Shown here piece after piece: positions 44,864 to 60,474 of a DNA stretch of 64,000 bases. Numbering within the stretch: the first letter of the stretch is position 1; every line of letters begins with the position of its first letter. The translations under genes were made by a program, and so were the position numbers. The stretch spans positions 620,001 through 684,000 of the forward strand of contig CAVTBC010000004.1 of NCBI GenBank assembly GCA_963732865.1. Reading direction: 5' to 3'. The notes beneath the pieces were generated by a model, which saw only the letters and a list, made by a program, of their open reading frames with translations, had not been told where the DNA came from and did not search any database. The stretch is from JADLGL01 sp963732865 (lineage in GTDB: Bacteria > Pseudomonadota > Alphaproteobacteria > Rhizobiales > Kaistiaceae).

Positions 44864-45451
44864 ATGAGGCAAGGACATAGCAAGCGCATGCGTGGGCGCA
44901 ATCGGAAGGGGCCCAATCCCCTGTCGCGCTCCTATGAAAGCAACGGCCCGGACGTCAAGATTCGCGGCACGGCGCTTCATATCGCGGAGAAGTACATCCA
45001 GTTGGCGCGCGACGCGTCATCGTCCGGCGATCGCGTTGCCGAACAGAGCTATCTGCAGCACGCAGAGCACTATTTCAGGATAGTCGCCGCGGCTCAGGCG
45101 CAGATGCCTCAACCGCAGCCCTTCCAGCGTCCGGACGAGAATGACGACGGCGACGAACAGCCGGTGCGCTTCGGCGACCGCCAAGGCCAGTTCAATGGCG
45201 AAGGACGGCAGCAAGGCTACGGCATCGCCGAGCCTCAGCCCTATCTCAATGGCGACAGCAACGGTCATGACGGCGACGACATGAACGATGCGTCGGCCGA
45301 CGACGAGGACGAGGTTGAACCCGTCCAGGTCGTCAATGAGGGCCAGAGCAACAATCGTCCGCGCAATCGCCGCGCATCCCGGCCGCGCCAGCCCCGCATC
45401 GAGGAGCAGGCGAAGGACGAGGCGGTTGTCGCCGACGGAACGGACGACTGA
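44864..45451 (+). CDS. DUF4167 protein
   Basis: 195 residues from ATG at 44864. The N-terminal domain MRQGHSKRMRGRNRKGPNPL through RGTALHIAEKYIQLARDA and AEQSYLQHAEHYFRIVAAAQ is the DUF4167 core, strongly basic at its start and conserved in Alphaproteobacteria. From about residue 80 on, the protein is acidic, Asn/Gln/Asp-rich and disordered, ending with an Arg-rich block. Possible nucleic-acid binding is only a guess from the charge. It precedes clpB by 158 bp. Confidence 0.85.
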   Translation: MRQGHSKRMRGRNRKGPNPLSRSYESNGPDVKIRGTALHIAEKYIQLARDASSSGDRVAEQSYLQHAEHYFRIVAAAQAQMPQPQPFQRPDENDDGDEQPVRFGDRQGQFNGEGRQQGYGIAEPQPYLNGDSNGHDGDDMNDASADDEDEVEPVQVVNEGQSNNRPRNRRASRPRQPRIEEQAKDEAVVADGTDD

Positions 45452-45488
45452 TTGTCGTCTTCTTCCGACGGCGTCTGACCACAGCGCC

Positions 45489-45517
45489 CTTGCAGGATTG
45501 CCCCCTCAACTCAATAT
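45489..45517 (+). promoter_or_regulatory. Possible heat-shock (sigma-32) promoter of clpB
   Basis: CTTGCA (45489-45494) is followed after 15 bp by CTCAATAT (45510-45517), a loose fit to the alphaproteobacterial sigma-32 pattern (CTTG, then CyTAT-like). It lies 93 bp before clpB, a gene usually under heat-shock control. The match to the -10 is imperfect. Confidence 0.3.
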
Positions 45518-45609
45518 CAAGCCTTGCGCGGTCTTCCGTTAAGACGCGTACCGGGAGTGGTCGCCGCTGTGCCTCGAAGAGGGCAATGGTGAACCGTCAG
45601 GAGGCTTGA

Positions 45610-48209
<2,600 letters not shown>

Positions 48210-48213
<4 letters not shown>

Positions 48214-50217
48214 TTCGCGGCAGCGAGTTGCGTGCCCGGCATGGCATTGCCGAGCAGCGAGTTCGATCTGATCGCGCTGCACTTTGAAGGCGGTCAATTG
48301 ATCGCCTTCAAGAGCGCCGCCTTCCGGCAGTCGGATCGTCAACGGATTGACGGTCTGGCCGTTGATGCGAATCTCGAAGTGAAGGTGGTTGCCGGTCGAT
48401 TGGCCGGTGGTGCCGACATAGCCGATCACCTGGCCCTGCACGACGTGCTCGCCGACGCTGAGTCCCTGAGCGAAAGCGCTCTGGTGACCATAGGCGGTCT
48501 CGTAACCATTGGCGTGACGGATGATGGTGAAATTGCCGTAGCCGCCCGACTGCGAGGACGACGAAATGCGCTCGATCACACCGTCGCCGGCGGCGACTAT
48601 CGGCGTGCCCCGCGGCGCCGCATAGTCGACACCGGAATGCAACTGGTAGACGCCGGTGACCGGGTCGACGCGCATTCCGTAACGGGACGTGAGCTGGCCG
48701 CCGCTGATCGGCTTGCGCAGGAGGAAGTTGTTGGCGCTACGCCCGTCAGCATCATAGTAATGGATGCTGCCGTCGTCGGTCTGGAAACGATAATATGTGG
48801 TCGTGACGCCGCTGAGCGTCACCGAAGCGTAGAGGATCGGATCGGAGTCCGCGGCGGCGCCAGCGTCAGCGGCGGGCAGACCGTAGAACAGCTGCACCGT
48901 GTCCGCAGGGCCGATCCGCGCCAACATGTCGACATCGAAGGCGAAGATGCGGATGAGTTCGTTGATCTGATCTGCCGGCAGACCCTGCTCGATGCCGGTG
49001 AGGTACAGAGCGTCATAGACGCGAAGGGCCGTCCCAATGGCGGCCGGCGCCTGTGTTGACATGGCTGCCTCGGGCAGTGGTCCGGGTTCGTCGGCGCGGA
49101 CAAAAGTGCCGCTGTCGTCGCGCGCGACGGTCGCCTGATGGACGTCGTTCTCATAGATACTGACGCGAAGGAGCTGCCGCCCGCCTTCTGCCTCGGACCC
49201 GGGAACAAATGCGATGCGAACGCGGTCCTCAGGCGTCAGCGTGGTGAGGTCGATCAAACCCTCCATCACCGCGACGGTTGCGACGATGTCGGCCTGTGCC
49301 GCTCCGGCATCGGCGAGCAGGCTGGCCAGCGTTACGCCTTCGGCCATCGGAATCACGCGCTCGTCGCGCGACAGGCCTGCCTGGCCGCTCTTGGTGAGGT
49401 AGCTGACGTTTTCTGGAATGGCGCGGAAACCGGCTGCCGCGAGGGGCGTGGCGCCAGCATTGATGCCGGCAAAGCCGGCATTGGCATAGGCGCGCAGCGT
49501 TGGCCAAGCCTGACCGCCCACCAACAAGCCGGCGTTGGCGTGAACGATCTGCACGATCTGATCGGTCGGGATCACCGGCGCCGCGTCGAATTGCTCGTCA
49601 AGCGGGAAGGGTGTGGTGCGGACGGCCGCATTGCCCCCGGCGACGTCGCCTTCGGCGAACTCGTCGGCGGCGTCGGGCATCGGAGCGGTCGGTTCGGCAT
49701 TGGCCGCGTCGCCAACCACGGTCACCGGATCATAGGGTGGGACGTCGACCCCATCAGCGCTGGCGGCGGCGAGGGGCGTGTTGACGAACGCGTAGTTGCG
49801 CTGCTGGATGAGGTCGCGGTCGCCCTCGCGGACGGTGACGGCAACCGGAATGATCTCGCGCGTTGCCGGTTCCGCTGCGACTGGAAGAATGCGGTCGCCC
49901 TTTTCGCCAATGGCAATGTGATTGCTAAGCGCACCCAGATCGACGGATTCGGGCGGGGCGGCAGCGAGCTGCTGGCCGTTCAAGGCCACGGCCAACGCAC
50001 CGCCCATCAGAACGAAAGCGGTGATGCCGGTCAGAATGGTGCCGCTTAGCCATCGTATCGAAACGGCACGCGCCGCCGGTGCGCCCACGGACGGCGAGCC
50101 AATCGTCAGAGGCGGCTCGGTTCCAAGATCAATGAACGAGGTCGGAGGATCCCCGGCAAAAGCGAAACGGCCGCCCAAGGCAACGGGCACTGCTGTCATA
50201 CGGGTGGTTGCCTTCAC
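48210..50217 (-). CDS. M23 (LytM) peptidoglycan peptidase, frameshifted at 3' end
   Basis: Envelope M23 metallopeptidase, 668 residues when corrected, starting with GTG at 50217. One N-terminal membrane anchor (about 52-80), a long periplasmic region, and a C-terminal LytM domain with zinc ligands in HSGVDYAAPRGTP and HLHFEI. As read, the frame passes the expected end and runs antisense into clpB to 48103. Removing one base of the TT at 48262-48263 (AA on the coding strand) gives QRDQIDSLLGNAMPGTQLAAAN and a stop at 48210-48212. That end abuts the clpB stop, a natural convergent layout. Role: trimming septal or lateral murein. Confidence 0.88.
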
Positions 50218-50400
50218 AGCCTTGCAGAGGGCAAGGCGTTCCTCCAGATGCGCTGAAAGTGCCTGTCGTCGGGGGGCAAGTCAATCGCCGAAAAGCTGGA
50301 AATTCCGCCCAATTTCTGCCATGAATGGCGCGACAGCTCGGCCTCACCGTGGCGTCAAACCACAGCCTCTCGAAGGCGACGATCGTGTGTGGATCTGCTG

Positions 50401-50430
50401 TTGACAGGGGACAATCCTGACGCCTATATG
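50401..50430 (+). promoter_or_regulatory. Probable rRNA operon promoter
   Basis: A consensus -35 TTGACA (50401-50406) and TATATG (50425-50430) as -10, 18-bp spacer, about 380 bp before the 16S 5' end. It lies in the 590-bp gene-free region between the M23 gene start and the 16S gene and is the best sigma-70 promoter there. A second promoter in the leader cannot be excluded. Confidence 0.6.
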
Positions 50431-50587
50431 ACGGGGCAATGAGGGCGCTACCGCCGCAGTGCGGAACGGGTTGGCCCTTGTTTCTTCGTTTTACGAAGTT
50501 GGGCCCGGTCGCTTAGGCGATTTCGGGTCTTTCCTTTCGGGGCGGCGAGAGCCAAACTCAAGCCGCCCGACGGTGGATCGTCCGCCG

Positions 50588-50600
50588 TGCTCTTTGACAA
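50588..50600 (+). promoter_or_regulatory. boxA-like antitermination site in rRNA leader
   Basis: TGCTCTTTGACAA matches the rRNA boxA (TGCTCTTTAACA) with one difference. It lies between the promoter at 50401 and the 16S gene, where the Nus complex would assemble to stop Rho termination of untranslated rRNA. The rest of 50430-50807 shows no gene; short minus-strand frames there are not supported. Confidence 0.7.
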
Positions 50601-50807
50601 GTGAATTGGAAGAAAGAGAAACGTAGGCGGCGGAGCCCTTGCGGGTTCGATCTTGCCCTCGGGCGAATCGAGCCAATGAGACTTCGGCGGCACTACGTTT
50701 GAACAAGCTCATAAGTCATTGGAATGACGCGCAAGCGTCGTTTCGATGACGGTGTGCTTGGGACTTGTCAATATATGCGTAGTGACCAAGCCGATCACTC
50801 TCTCATT

Positions 50808-52303
<1,496 letters not shown>

Positions 52304-52495
52304 ACGTCCCTCACGGAAAGCTCACGCGATCCGTATCGGACTTCTTAAGAACAAAACTGGGCAGACTTCGGTCTGCCTTTGGCGGGGAGCCGCCGCCTTC
52401 GTTTCTCTTTCTTCGCGACGCGTTCCAGAGCGATCGGGCCGAAGTGATCGGGCAGTCATTCCTTAGGTCGGGCTTGCCCGAAGCCATAGGGATGG

Positions 52496-52572
<77 letters not shown>

Positions 52573-52616
52573 ATTTCAGCTGTGCCGGCCGGTCTGGAGT
52601 AACGCCGATAGGCGCC

Positions 52617-52692
52617 GGGGCCATAGCTCAGTTGGGAGAGCGCCTGCTTTGCAAGCAGGAGGTCGTCGGTTCGATCCCGTCTGGCTCCACCA
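52617..52692 (+). tRNA. tRNA-Ala (TGC)
   Basis: 76 nt including encoded CCA. Acceptor GGGGCCA pairs with TGGCTCC (one G-T pair). The anticodon loop TTTGCAA gives TGC. Second tRNA of the spacer, 44 nt after tRNA-Ile. Confidence 0.97.
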
Positions 52693-52881
52693 TTTTCCGG
52701 AGCCGAGGGCATGCCGCGTCGCGAAACAAAGATTCCGGAGCCCAGAGGGTTCCGGCCAATACCCTTGACATCGTGAAGAGAAGATATGTCCGAATGCCGC
52801 GCGATTGCACGATCGCGTGGTTATGTCGAAAGACGGAGCAGCGCCTGACCGCCTGCTGGTCGGATATGTCTCGAGAACAAT

Positions 52882-52911
52882 GACTGGTCTTGTTCTTATT
52901 TAAGAGATCTT
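52882..52911 (+). other. 5' half of the 23S processing stem
   Basis: GACTGGTCTTGT (52882-52893) is the exact reverse complement of ACAAGACCAGTC at 55735-55746, and GAGATCTT (52904-52911) of AAGATCTC at 55720-55727. Together they flank the 23S gene and would form the long precursor stem cut by RNase III. Confidence 0.75.
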
Positions 52912-52946
52912 GTCCGCTTCGGCGGGCGGGTATCGATAATGAGAGC

Positions 52947-55696
<2,750 letters not shown>

Positions 55697-55719
55697 CTCT
55701 CATTATTCATGCCCGTTTA

Positions 55720-55746
55720 AAGATCTCGACTACGACAAGACCAGTC
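55720..55746 (+). other. 3' half of the 23S processing stem
   Basis: AAGATCTC (55720-55727) and ACAAGACCAGTC (55735-55746) complement the stretch 52882-52911 before the 23S gene. See that entry. Confidence 0.75.
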
Positions 55747-55768
55747 GTCACTTCAGCCTGCGTTTCGC

Positions 55769-55888
55769 CGGCCTGGTGGTTCTTGCGAGGAGACCAAACC
55801 CGATCCCATTCCGAACTCGGCCGTTAAACTCCTCAGCGCCGATGGTACTGCGTCTTAAGGCGTGGGAGAGTAGGTCGCTGCCAGGCCT
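55769..55888 (+). rRNA. rrf: 5S ribosomal RNA
   Basis: About 120 nt. GGCCTGG at the 5' end pairs with CCAGGCC at the 3' end. The loop B-C region CCCGATCCCATTCCGAACTCGG is the usual 5S core. It follows 23S by about 70 nt. No tRNA-fMet follows, though many Hyphomicrobiales rRNA operons end with one. Confidence 0.95.
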
Positions 55889-55966
55889 GCCAAACGCAGT
55901 CCGAAGTGTTCTTGAGACAACCTTCTCTTTCGATCGTTCACCTCTCCAACATACCGAGGCATATTG

Positions 55967-55982
55967 CCGGGAGCCCTCCCGG
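55967..55982 (+). terminator. Hairpin downstream of 5S rRNA
   Basis: CCGGGAG (55967-55973) and CTCCCGG (55976-55982) form a perfect inverted repeat with a tight loop, 80 bp after 5S and 12 bp before the acetyltransferase start. It could end the rRNA transcript or sequester that gene's ribosome site; no T tract follows. Confidence 0.3.
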
Positions 55983-55994
55983 GATCATGGATCG

Positions 55995-56450
55995 ATGGCG
56001 GATCGCTTGACCATACGCGCGGCGGCGCCGGCAGATCATCCTGCCCTCGACGCGATCTATCGGCGGGCTTCGCTCGCCAACGAGGGCGATAGAGCGTCGC
56101 TTCTCGCCAATCCTGATGTCTTGAACTTCTCACCCGACCGGATCGAACAGGGCGGCGTCCTCGTGGCGGAGCAGGGCGATTCCGTCGTCGGCTTCGCGTC
56201 GATCACGGTTGCGGAGGAGGGAAGTGCGGAGCTGGACGATCTGTTTGTTGAGCCGGCTCATTGGAAGAACGGCATCGGGCGGGCGCTCATCGAGGCGCTG
56301 GTCGACTATGCGCGGGCGAGGAACGTGAAGCGCCTGGCGGTGGTCGGCAATCCACACGCGGCGGGATTCTATTTCGCATGCGGGTTCGAGGCGATCGGCC
56401 GAACGGAGACCCAATTTGGCCCGGGGCTCCGCCTCATCTATCGCCTGTAG
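55995..56450 (+). CDS. GNAT-family N-acetyltransferase
   Basis: 151 residues from ATG at 55995; the frame is open upstream into the 5S gene, which is not coding. LTIRAAAPADHPALDAIYRRAS opens a GNAT fold. VVGFASITV, AELDDLFVEPAHWKNGIGRALIEALVDYAR (acetyl-CoA loop, here WKNGIGRAL) and AVVGNPHAAGFYFACGFEAIGR are the later strands. Substrate unknown. It is the first gene after the rRNA operon and converges with the Imm-5-like gene. Confidence 0.88.
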   Translation: MADRLTIRAAAPADHPALDAIYRRASLANEGDRASLLANPDVLNFSPDRIEQGGVLVAEQGDSVVGFASITVAEEGSAELDDLFVEPAHWKNGIGRALIEALVDYARARNVKRLAVVGNPHAAGFYFACGFEAIGRTETQFGPGLRLIYRL

Positions 56451-56466
56451 CTGACGGCGCGTCGTT

Positions 56467-56955
56467 TCACGGGATCTTCCCGATGGTGTCCTGCAATGCG
56501 CCGAGGCGGTTGATCTGCCAGGTGCGCTCGCTGGCAACGGCTGCCTCGGCGCCCGCCGCATCGGCAGCGCGGTGGACGGCCTGCTGGGCGTAAATCGCGG
56601 CGCCTGGTGCGTGTGTGCGCACATGGGCGGTGGCCACCGCCTGTCCGGCGGCGCGGGCGGCCGAACGGGCCGGGCTATCCTCTCCGACGTCGCGGGCGGC
56701 GGCGTGCGCGCCCAGGGAAGCGCCGCGGATTATCTTCATGCTGAACTGCCCCGTCTCGATCCAATCCTCGAGGGCGAGCAGCGCATCGCGCGGGCGCGGA
56801 TCGTCCGGGCGAAGATCGTCAAAGTAAGGCAGAGTGCGCTCCGCGCAGTCGCGTGCCCAAAGGGCCAAAGTGCGGTGGTCTGCTTCGGCCAACAGCCCGG
56901 CGAGCTCCGTGTCATGGTTGAGGCGGGTGAGGGAAAATGCCGGCTTCTTCATCAT
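56467..56955 (-). CDS. Imm-5-like putative immunity protein
   Basis: 162 residues from ATG at 56953-56955 (ATG at 56952 adjacent). TLALWARDCAERTLPYFDDLRPDDPRPRDAL and ALEDWIETG, then GASLGAHAAARDVGEDSPARSAARAAGQAVATAHVRTHAPGAAIYA and the end RTWQINRLGALQDTIGK match the pattern of proteins annotated as putative immunity protein (Imm-5-like). No toxin gene is beside it. It is divergent from the second acetyltransferase with only 25 bp between starts. Codon use is normal for the window. Confidence 0.7.
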   Translation of the reverse strand: MMKKPAFSLTRLNHDTELAGLLAEADHRTLALWARDCAERTLPYFDDLRPDDPRPRDALLALEDWIETGQFSMKIIRGASLGAHAAARDVGEDSPARSAARAAGQAVATAHVRTHAPGAAIYAQQAVHRAADAAGAEAAVASERTWQINRLGALQDTIGKIP

Positions 56956-56980
56956 CTGCGATGCTGTTCGGGTTGCCGAA

Positions 56981-57445
56981 ATGACGGTCGGACCGAACAT
57001 CGTCGTCCGCGCCGCGACGCCGGCCGATCGTGATGGCCTCCGCTTCTTCCTAAACCGGGCGGCCCGCGACGAGAACATCGATGTCTTCGACATCCTCGGC
57101 TTCGTTCAGGACTTCATGTTGCCGGTCGCGCAGATCGATGCGGGCCAGGTGTTCGTTGCCACGCGCGCCTGGTCGATCGTCGGAGTGGCGTCGGTCGTGT
57201 TCCGTCATGACGGTGAGGTCGAACTGGACGCGCTTCTCATTGATCCGTTGGCCGATCCGGACGTGACCGGTGGCCGCCTGTGCGACCTATGCCTTGCCTT
57301 CACCCGCGCCTCGCGGGCGCGTGCCCTGCACACGCTTGCCAAGGACGAGTCGGAGGCGTTTCTATTGCGAAGCGGATTTCAGCGCACAGGAACGGACGAA
57401 TTGATGCCGGGCACGGTCGCGCTCAGGCTTCGGGCAGCCGTCTGA
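56981..57445 (+). CDS. GNAT-like acetyltransferase
   Basis: 154 residues from ATG at 56981. IVVRAATPADRDGLRFFLNRAARDEN is a GNAT start, with QVFVATRAWSIVGVASVVF, GEVELDALLIDPLADPDVTGGRLCDLCLAF and LHTLAKDESEAFLLRSGFQRTGTDELMPGTVALRL following. The usual Q/R-x-x-G-x-G/A acetyl-CoA loop is not clear (DVTGGRLCD stands in its place), so the enzyme may be degenerate or a distant variant. The cupin gene follows after 30 bp. Confidence 0.6.
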   Translation: MTVGPNIVVRAATPADRDGLRFFLNRAARDENIDVFDILGFVQDFMLPVAQIDAGQVFVATRAWSIVGVASVVFRHDGEVELDALLIDPLADPDVTGGRLCDLCLAFTRASRARALHTLAKDESEAFLLRSGFQRTGTDELMPGTVALRLRAAV

Positions 57446-57475
57446 CAAGAACACCGGGAGGACATTTTTTTCGCC

Positions 57476-57964
57476 ATGGCCAAACGCATTGATGTCTCGA
57501 AATTGCCAGCCGTATTGGGGACGCTCTATCCGGCGCCTTTCGACGAGCCGTGTCTGCAGCGCGAGCGGAAGCGTCTCGGCGATGCTGCCGGGCTCACGCA
57601 ATATGGCGTCAACCTTCTGACATTGCAGCCGGGCACATGGTCGAGCCAGCGTCATTGGCACACCCATGAGGACGAATTCGTCTACGTCCTCTCGGGCGAA
57701 GTGGTGATGGTCTCCGATGATGGCGAAGAGATCCTGCGCGCCGGCGATGCTGCCGGCTTTCCCGCTGGCACCGGCGACGGGCATCAGTTGAAGAACCTAT
57801 CCAACGCAATCGCGACCGTTCTTGAGATCGGCACACGGATCGAGGAAGACGCGGTGGACTATCCGGATGTCGATTTGGTGCTCCCCGCCGAAGACAAGAA
57901 TGACGGCGGCTATTTCCACCGGGACGGCACGCCCTATCCGAAACAGGGCCGGCGCGGCGGCTAG
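57476..57964 (+). CDS. Cupin-domain protein
   Basis: 162 residues. The first cupin motif HWHTHEDEFVYVLSGEVVMVSDDGEE has two His and a Glu for metal, and GDAAGFPAGTGDGHQLKNLS the second. Ends KNDGGYFHRDGTPYPKQG. This family includes many alphaproteobacterial proteins annotated only as cupin domain-containing; an isomerase or dioxygenase role is not established. Likely transcribed with the acetyltransferase before it. Confidence 0.85.
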   Translation: MAKRIDVSKLPAVLGTLYPAPFDEPCLQRERKRLGDAAGLTQYGVNLLTLQPGTWSSQRHWHTHEDEFVYVLSGEVVMVSDDGEEILRAGDAAGFPAGTGDGHQLKNLSNAIATVLEIGTRIEEDAVDYPDVDLVLPAEDKNDGGYFHRDGTPYPKQGRRGG

Positions 57965-58043
57965 GCAGCCATCGCCGCGACAGGGGAGGCAACGCGAAGC
58001 GTCGTGTTCGAGCCCGTCGTCGGGGAGGGGATCCGGCCGCCCG

Positions 58044-58508
58044 TCACGACGAGGCGGAACCCTCGGCGGCGAGATCTTCCAGGCGCTTGCGCAGCTTTGC
58101 CAGGGCCTTGGCCGCGATTTCGGCATCTGCGGCCGACAGTTCCGCCGCCAGCTTGTTGCCGATCGGGGCCTCTCTGGCGCGGATTTCTCTCAGGACGGAA
58201 GCGCCGCGCTCGGTCGCGACGATGAGTTTGGACCGCTTGTGCTGCGGGTTCTCGATTGATTTGACAAGCATCTTGTCAAGAAGCTCGTTCACGATCGTCT
58301 GCACATGCTGTCGAGAGGAATTCTGAGCATCAGCAAGAACCGGAACCGTCGCCGGTCCGCCATCGACGAGGCGCTCAAGAACGAGCCGCATCGGCGCGCT
58401 GACGCCAGAAGTGGCGTGAAAGACGGCACCGATCTCCGTTAGGAGCGGTGACAAACGCCGGATTTCAGCGATAATGGCAGGGATGGGCTTGAGCTTAGGC
58501 GCTGGCAT
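58044..58508 (-). CDS. MarR-family transcriptional regulator
   Basis: 154 residues. Winged-helix DNA-binding core: VLERLVDGGPATVPVLADAQNSSRQHVQTIVNELLDKMLVKSIENPQHKRSKLIVATERG, flanked by dimer helices. It starts with the ATG at 58506-58508, which lies in a perfect palindrome (see next entry), so it likely represses itself and perhaps the divergent methyltransferase gene. Converges with the cupin gene. Ligand unknown. Confidence 0.85.
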   Translation of the reverse strand: MPAPKLKPIPAIIAEIRRLSPLLTEIGAVFHATSGVSAPMRLVLERLVDGGPATVPVLADAQNSSRQHVQTIVNELLDKMLVKSIENPQHKRSKLIVATERGASVLREIRAREAPIGNKLAAELSAADAEIAAKALAKLRKRLEDLAAEGSASS

Positions 58509-58530
58509 ATGACAAACAAGTTGTCATATG
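58506..58530. promoter_or_regulatory. Palindromic operator at the marR start
   Basis: CATATGACA (58506-58514) and TGTCATATG (58522-58530) form a perfect 9+9 inverted repeat with a 7-bp spacer. It overlaps the marR start codon and stands about 100 bp upstream of the divergent methyltransferase start, as expected for a MarR dimer site. Confidence 0.6.
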
Positions 58531-58628
58531 TCAGGACTGTCGTCAATGCCGATGGCGGAAGCGATGGTTTTCCAGCCCATCAGGGCTGTTGCGCCGGCAC
58601 GGGCGGCACATCTGGGGGTCGCTCCACA

Positions 58629-59375
58629 ATGGCGCTGTGGCAAGGGAAGAAGGGCCGCATGGGGAAGCGGGTTTTCGGCAAGGTCGACGTCGTACATATC
58701 CTTGCCGACCGCCATGGCTACCGGCGCTATCTGGAAGTAGTGACGCCGACCACAGGCCATTTCTACGCCGATATCGACCGGACGCGGTTCGAAGCCTGCC
58801 GGCGCTTGATGTATCGCTGCCCGCCGGATTTCGACGACGAAATGGCGATCGATTACCATACGGAAGGCAGCGATATCTCGGCACCGGCCGCAGCCATCGC
58901 GGAGGTGCGACCGCCGTTCGATATCATGCTGGTCGACCCCTATCACGGCTATGACGATTCATTCCGGGATCTTGAAACGGCGTTCGCCCTATTGGCGCCG
59001 GGCGGGGCCATGGTCGTGCATGACTGCCTGCCGCCGCGCGAAGAAATCGCCGGCCCCGCGTTCCAGGCCGGCGGTTGGTGTGGCGTCACCTACAAGGCCT
59101 TCCTCGACTTCGTTCTCGGCCGGAACGACCTTCGCTATTTCACCGTCGATACCGACTATGGCTGTGGTGTCATTCTGAAGCGACCAGAGGGTTGGCGGCG
59201 TCGGCTTGCTGGTACGTTCGATTTCGGCCGCCGCAGGATGATCGTGCAGTGGCGCCGCCTTGGCAGCGACTATTCGGCGGTGTGGCGCTTCTTCGAAGCG
59301 AACAAGGCCGTCTTGCTTAGGCTCGTCAGCATCGAGGACTTCAAGGCCGATGAGGCGAGCGATGCGGCGTCCTAG
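58629..59375 (+). CDS. SAM-dependent methyltransferase-like protein
   Basis: 248 residues from ATG at 58629 (ATG at 58659 also possible; the frame is open to 58509 through the operator). VDVVHILADRHGYRRYLEVVTPTTGHFYADIDRTRFEACRR resembles the start of Methyltransf_24-like domains. FDIMLVDPYHGYDDSFRDLETAFALLAPGGAMVVHDCLPP is the acidic loop and motif region. ERGxG-type motif I is not clear. The tail (WRRLGSDYSAVWRFFEANKA) is helical. It is a neighbour of the GT61 gene, so may act in surface-glycan work; unproven. Confidence 0.7.
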   Translation: MALWQGKKGRMGKRVFGKVDVVHILADRHGYRRYLEVVTPTTGHFYADIDRTRFEACRRLMYRCPPDFDDEMAIDYHTEGSDISAPAAAIAEVRPPFDIMLVDPYHGYDDSFRDLETAFALLAPGGAMVVHDCLPPREEIAGPAFQAGGWCGVTYKAFLDFVLGRNDLRYFTVDTDYGCGVILKRPEGWRRRLAGTFDFGRRRMIVQWRRLGSDYSAVWRFFEANKAVLLRLVSIEDFKADEASDAAS

Positions 59376-59481
59376 GTGTTTGCCGATTTGAGGCGCGCGG
59401 CGACGCGAGGTGCGGCTAGATGCCGGGCCCAATCTTTGTGTGCCTTGCCGGGTTGGTCAGGACGCTCAATTCTTGAGATAG

Positions 59482-60474
59482 TTGGCCATTGGTACTGACA
59501 GGCTTGGGAAAGCCGTTTTGGCGAGTAGGGGCGATCGATACCGGAACGCGATAGTCGCCCCGGCGGTTCCGGTGGGCGGGCGGCTGCCGTTCGTCACGGC
59601 GGGCTTTTCGGAGGCCGGTGAACCCATCGCCGCGATGGCCTTTCGCCGCGGCCGTCATCCGGTGCCCACCAGTGCCGTTCCCGCGCCGACATCGCTCGTC
59701 GATGAGCCTTGCATCTATGGCGGCATGATCCTCCACCAATACGGCCATTTTCTCGTCGAGACGCTGGCCCGATATGCCGACCTTCTTGGGTCCGGGCGAA
59801 CCATTGTCTGGCATGCCCCACCGAGCGTTCCGAAGCTCAGCGATTGGGGGCGCTCAATCTTCAGCCTGCTCGGCCTTCCTACCCCGGCGGTCGTCATCGT
59901 CGAGCCGACGCGCTTCGGCGACCTCATCGTGCCCGAGCCCCAATCCGTGCTGTTCGTCAGGTTCGAGTCCTCGCTCGCGGAAGCGCTGGGCGTCCGCGCC
60001 TTCGGCAAGCCGACGAGAGGGCGGCAAGTCTGGCTGTCGCGTGCCGGCTTGCCACCGGATCGCGCCAAGGTGGCCGGCGAAGAAGAGCTGGAAGATTTGC
60101 TTCGCGAGCGCGGATGGAGGGTGCTTCGGCCCGAGGCCGTCAGCGTGCCGGAGCAACTCGACGCTATGTCCGGGGCGGAGACGATCGCTGGCTTCGAGGG
60201 CAGCGCGTTCCATTCGTTGCTGCTTCTCGCGGATGTTGGCGCACGAATCCTGATCGTTCCCCGCGACAATTCGGGGGCGATCTTCAAGACCTATCGGCAT
60301 GTCGGCGAAGCGAAAGGCCTCGTCCAGTTCGGCGTCGCCGCGAAGGTGAGTCTTCTGGAGCATCGCCGCCGCAAGAGCCTGACGTCGCTTGACGATCCGC
60401 AACAGCTAGCCGAGCGGCTCGACATCGCCGAAACGCTCGCCTGGGCCGGCGATTATTCCTTCATCTTCAAATAG
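59482..60474 (+). CDS. GT61-family glycosyltransferase-like protein
   Basis: 330 residues from a TTG at 59482, the first start after an in-frame TAG, so the N terminus is bounded. LVDEPCIYGGMILHQYGHFLVETLARYADLL matches the GT61 core. Then SDWGRSIFSLLGLP, LSRAGLPPDRAKVAGEEELEDLL and MSGAETIAGFEGSAFHSLLLLADVGARILIVPRDN, with the later conserved blocks. Divergent enough from the GT61 protein at 660 to be a paralogue rather than a copy. Its last 8 bp overlap the convergent MOSC gene. Confidence 0.75.
   Translation: MAIGTDRLGKAVLASRGDRYRNAIVAPAVPVGGRLPFVTAGFSEAGEPIAAMAFRRGRHPVPTSAVPAPTSLVDEPCIYGGMILHQYGHFLVETLARYADLLGSGRTIVWHAPPSVPKLSDWGRSIFSLLGLPTPAVVIVEPTRFGDLIVPEPQSVLFVRFESSLAEALGVRAFGKPTRGRQVWLSRAGLPPDRAKVAGEEELEDLLRERGWRVLRPEAVSVPEQLDAMSGAETIAGFEGSAFHSLLLLADVGARILIVPRDNSGAIFKTYRHVGEAKGLVQFGVAAKVSLLEHRRRKSLTSLDDPQQLAERLDIAETLAWAGDYSFIFK

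Noticed and set aside
55776..55994. Upstream extension of the GNAT protein to 224 codons
   Set aside because: The extension is translated 5S rRNA; the ATG at 55995 directly precedes the conserved fold.
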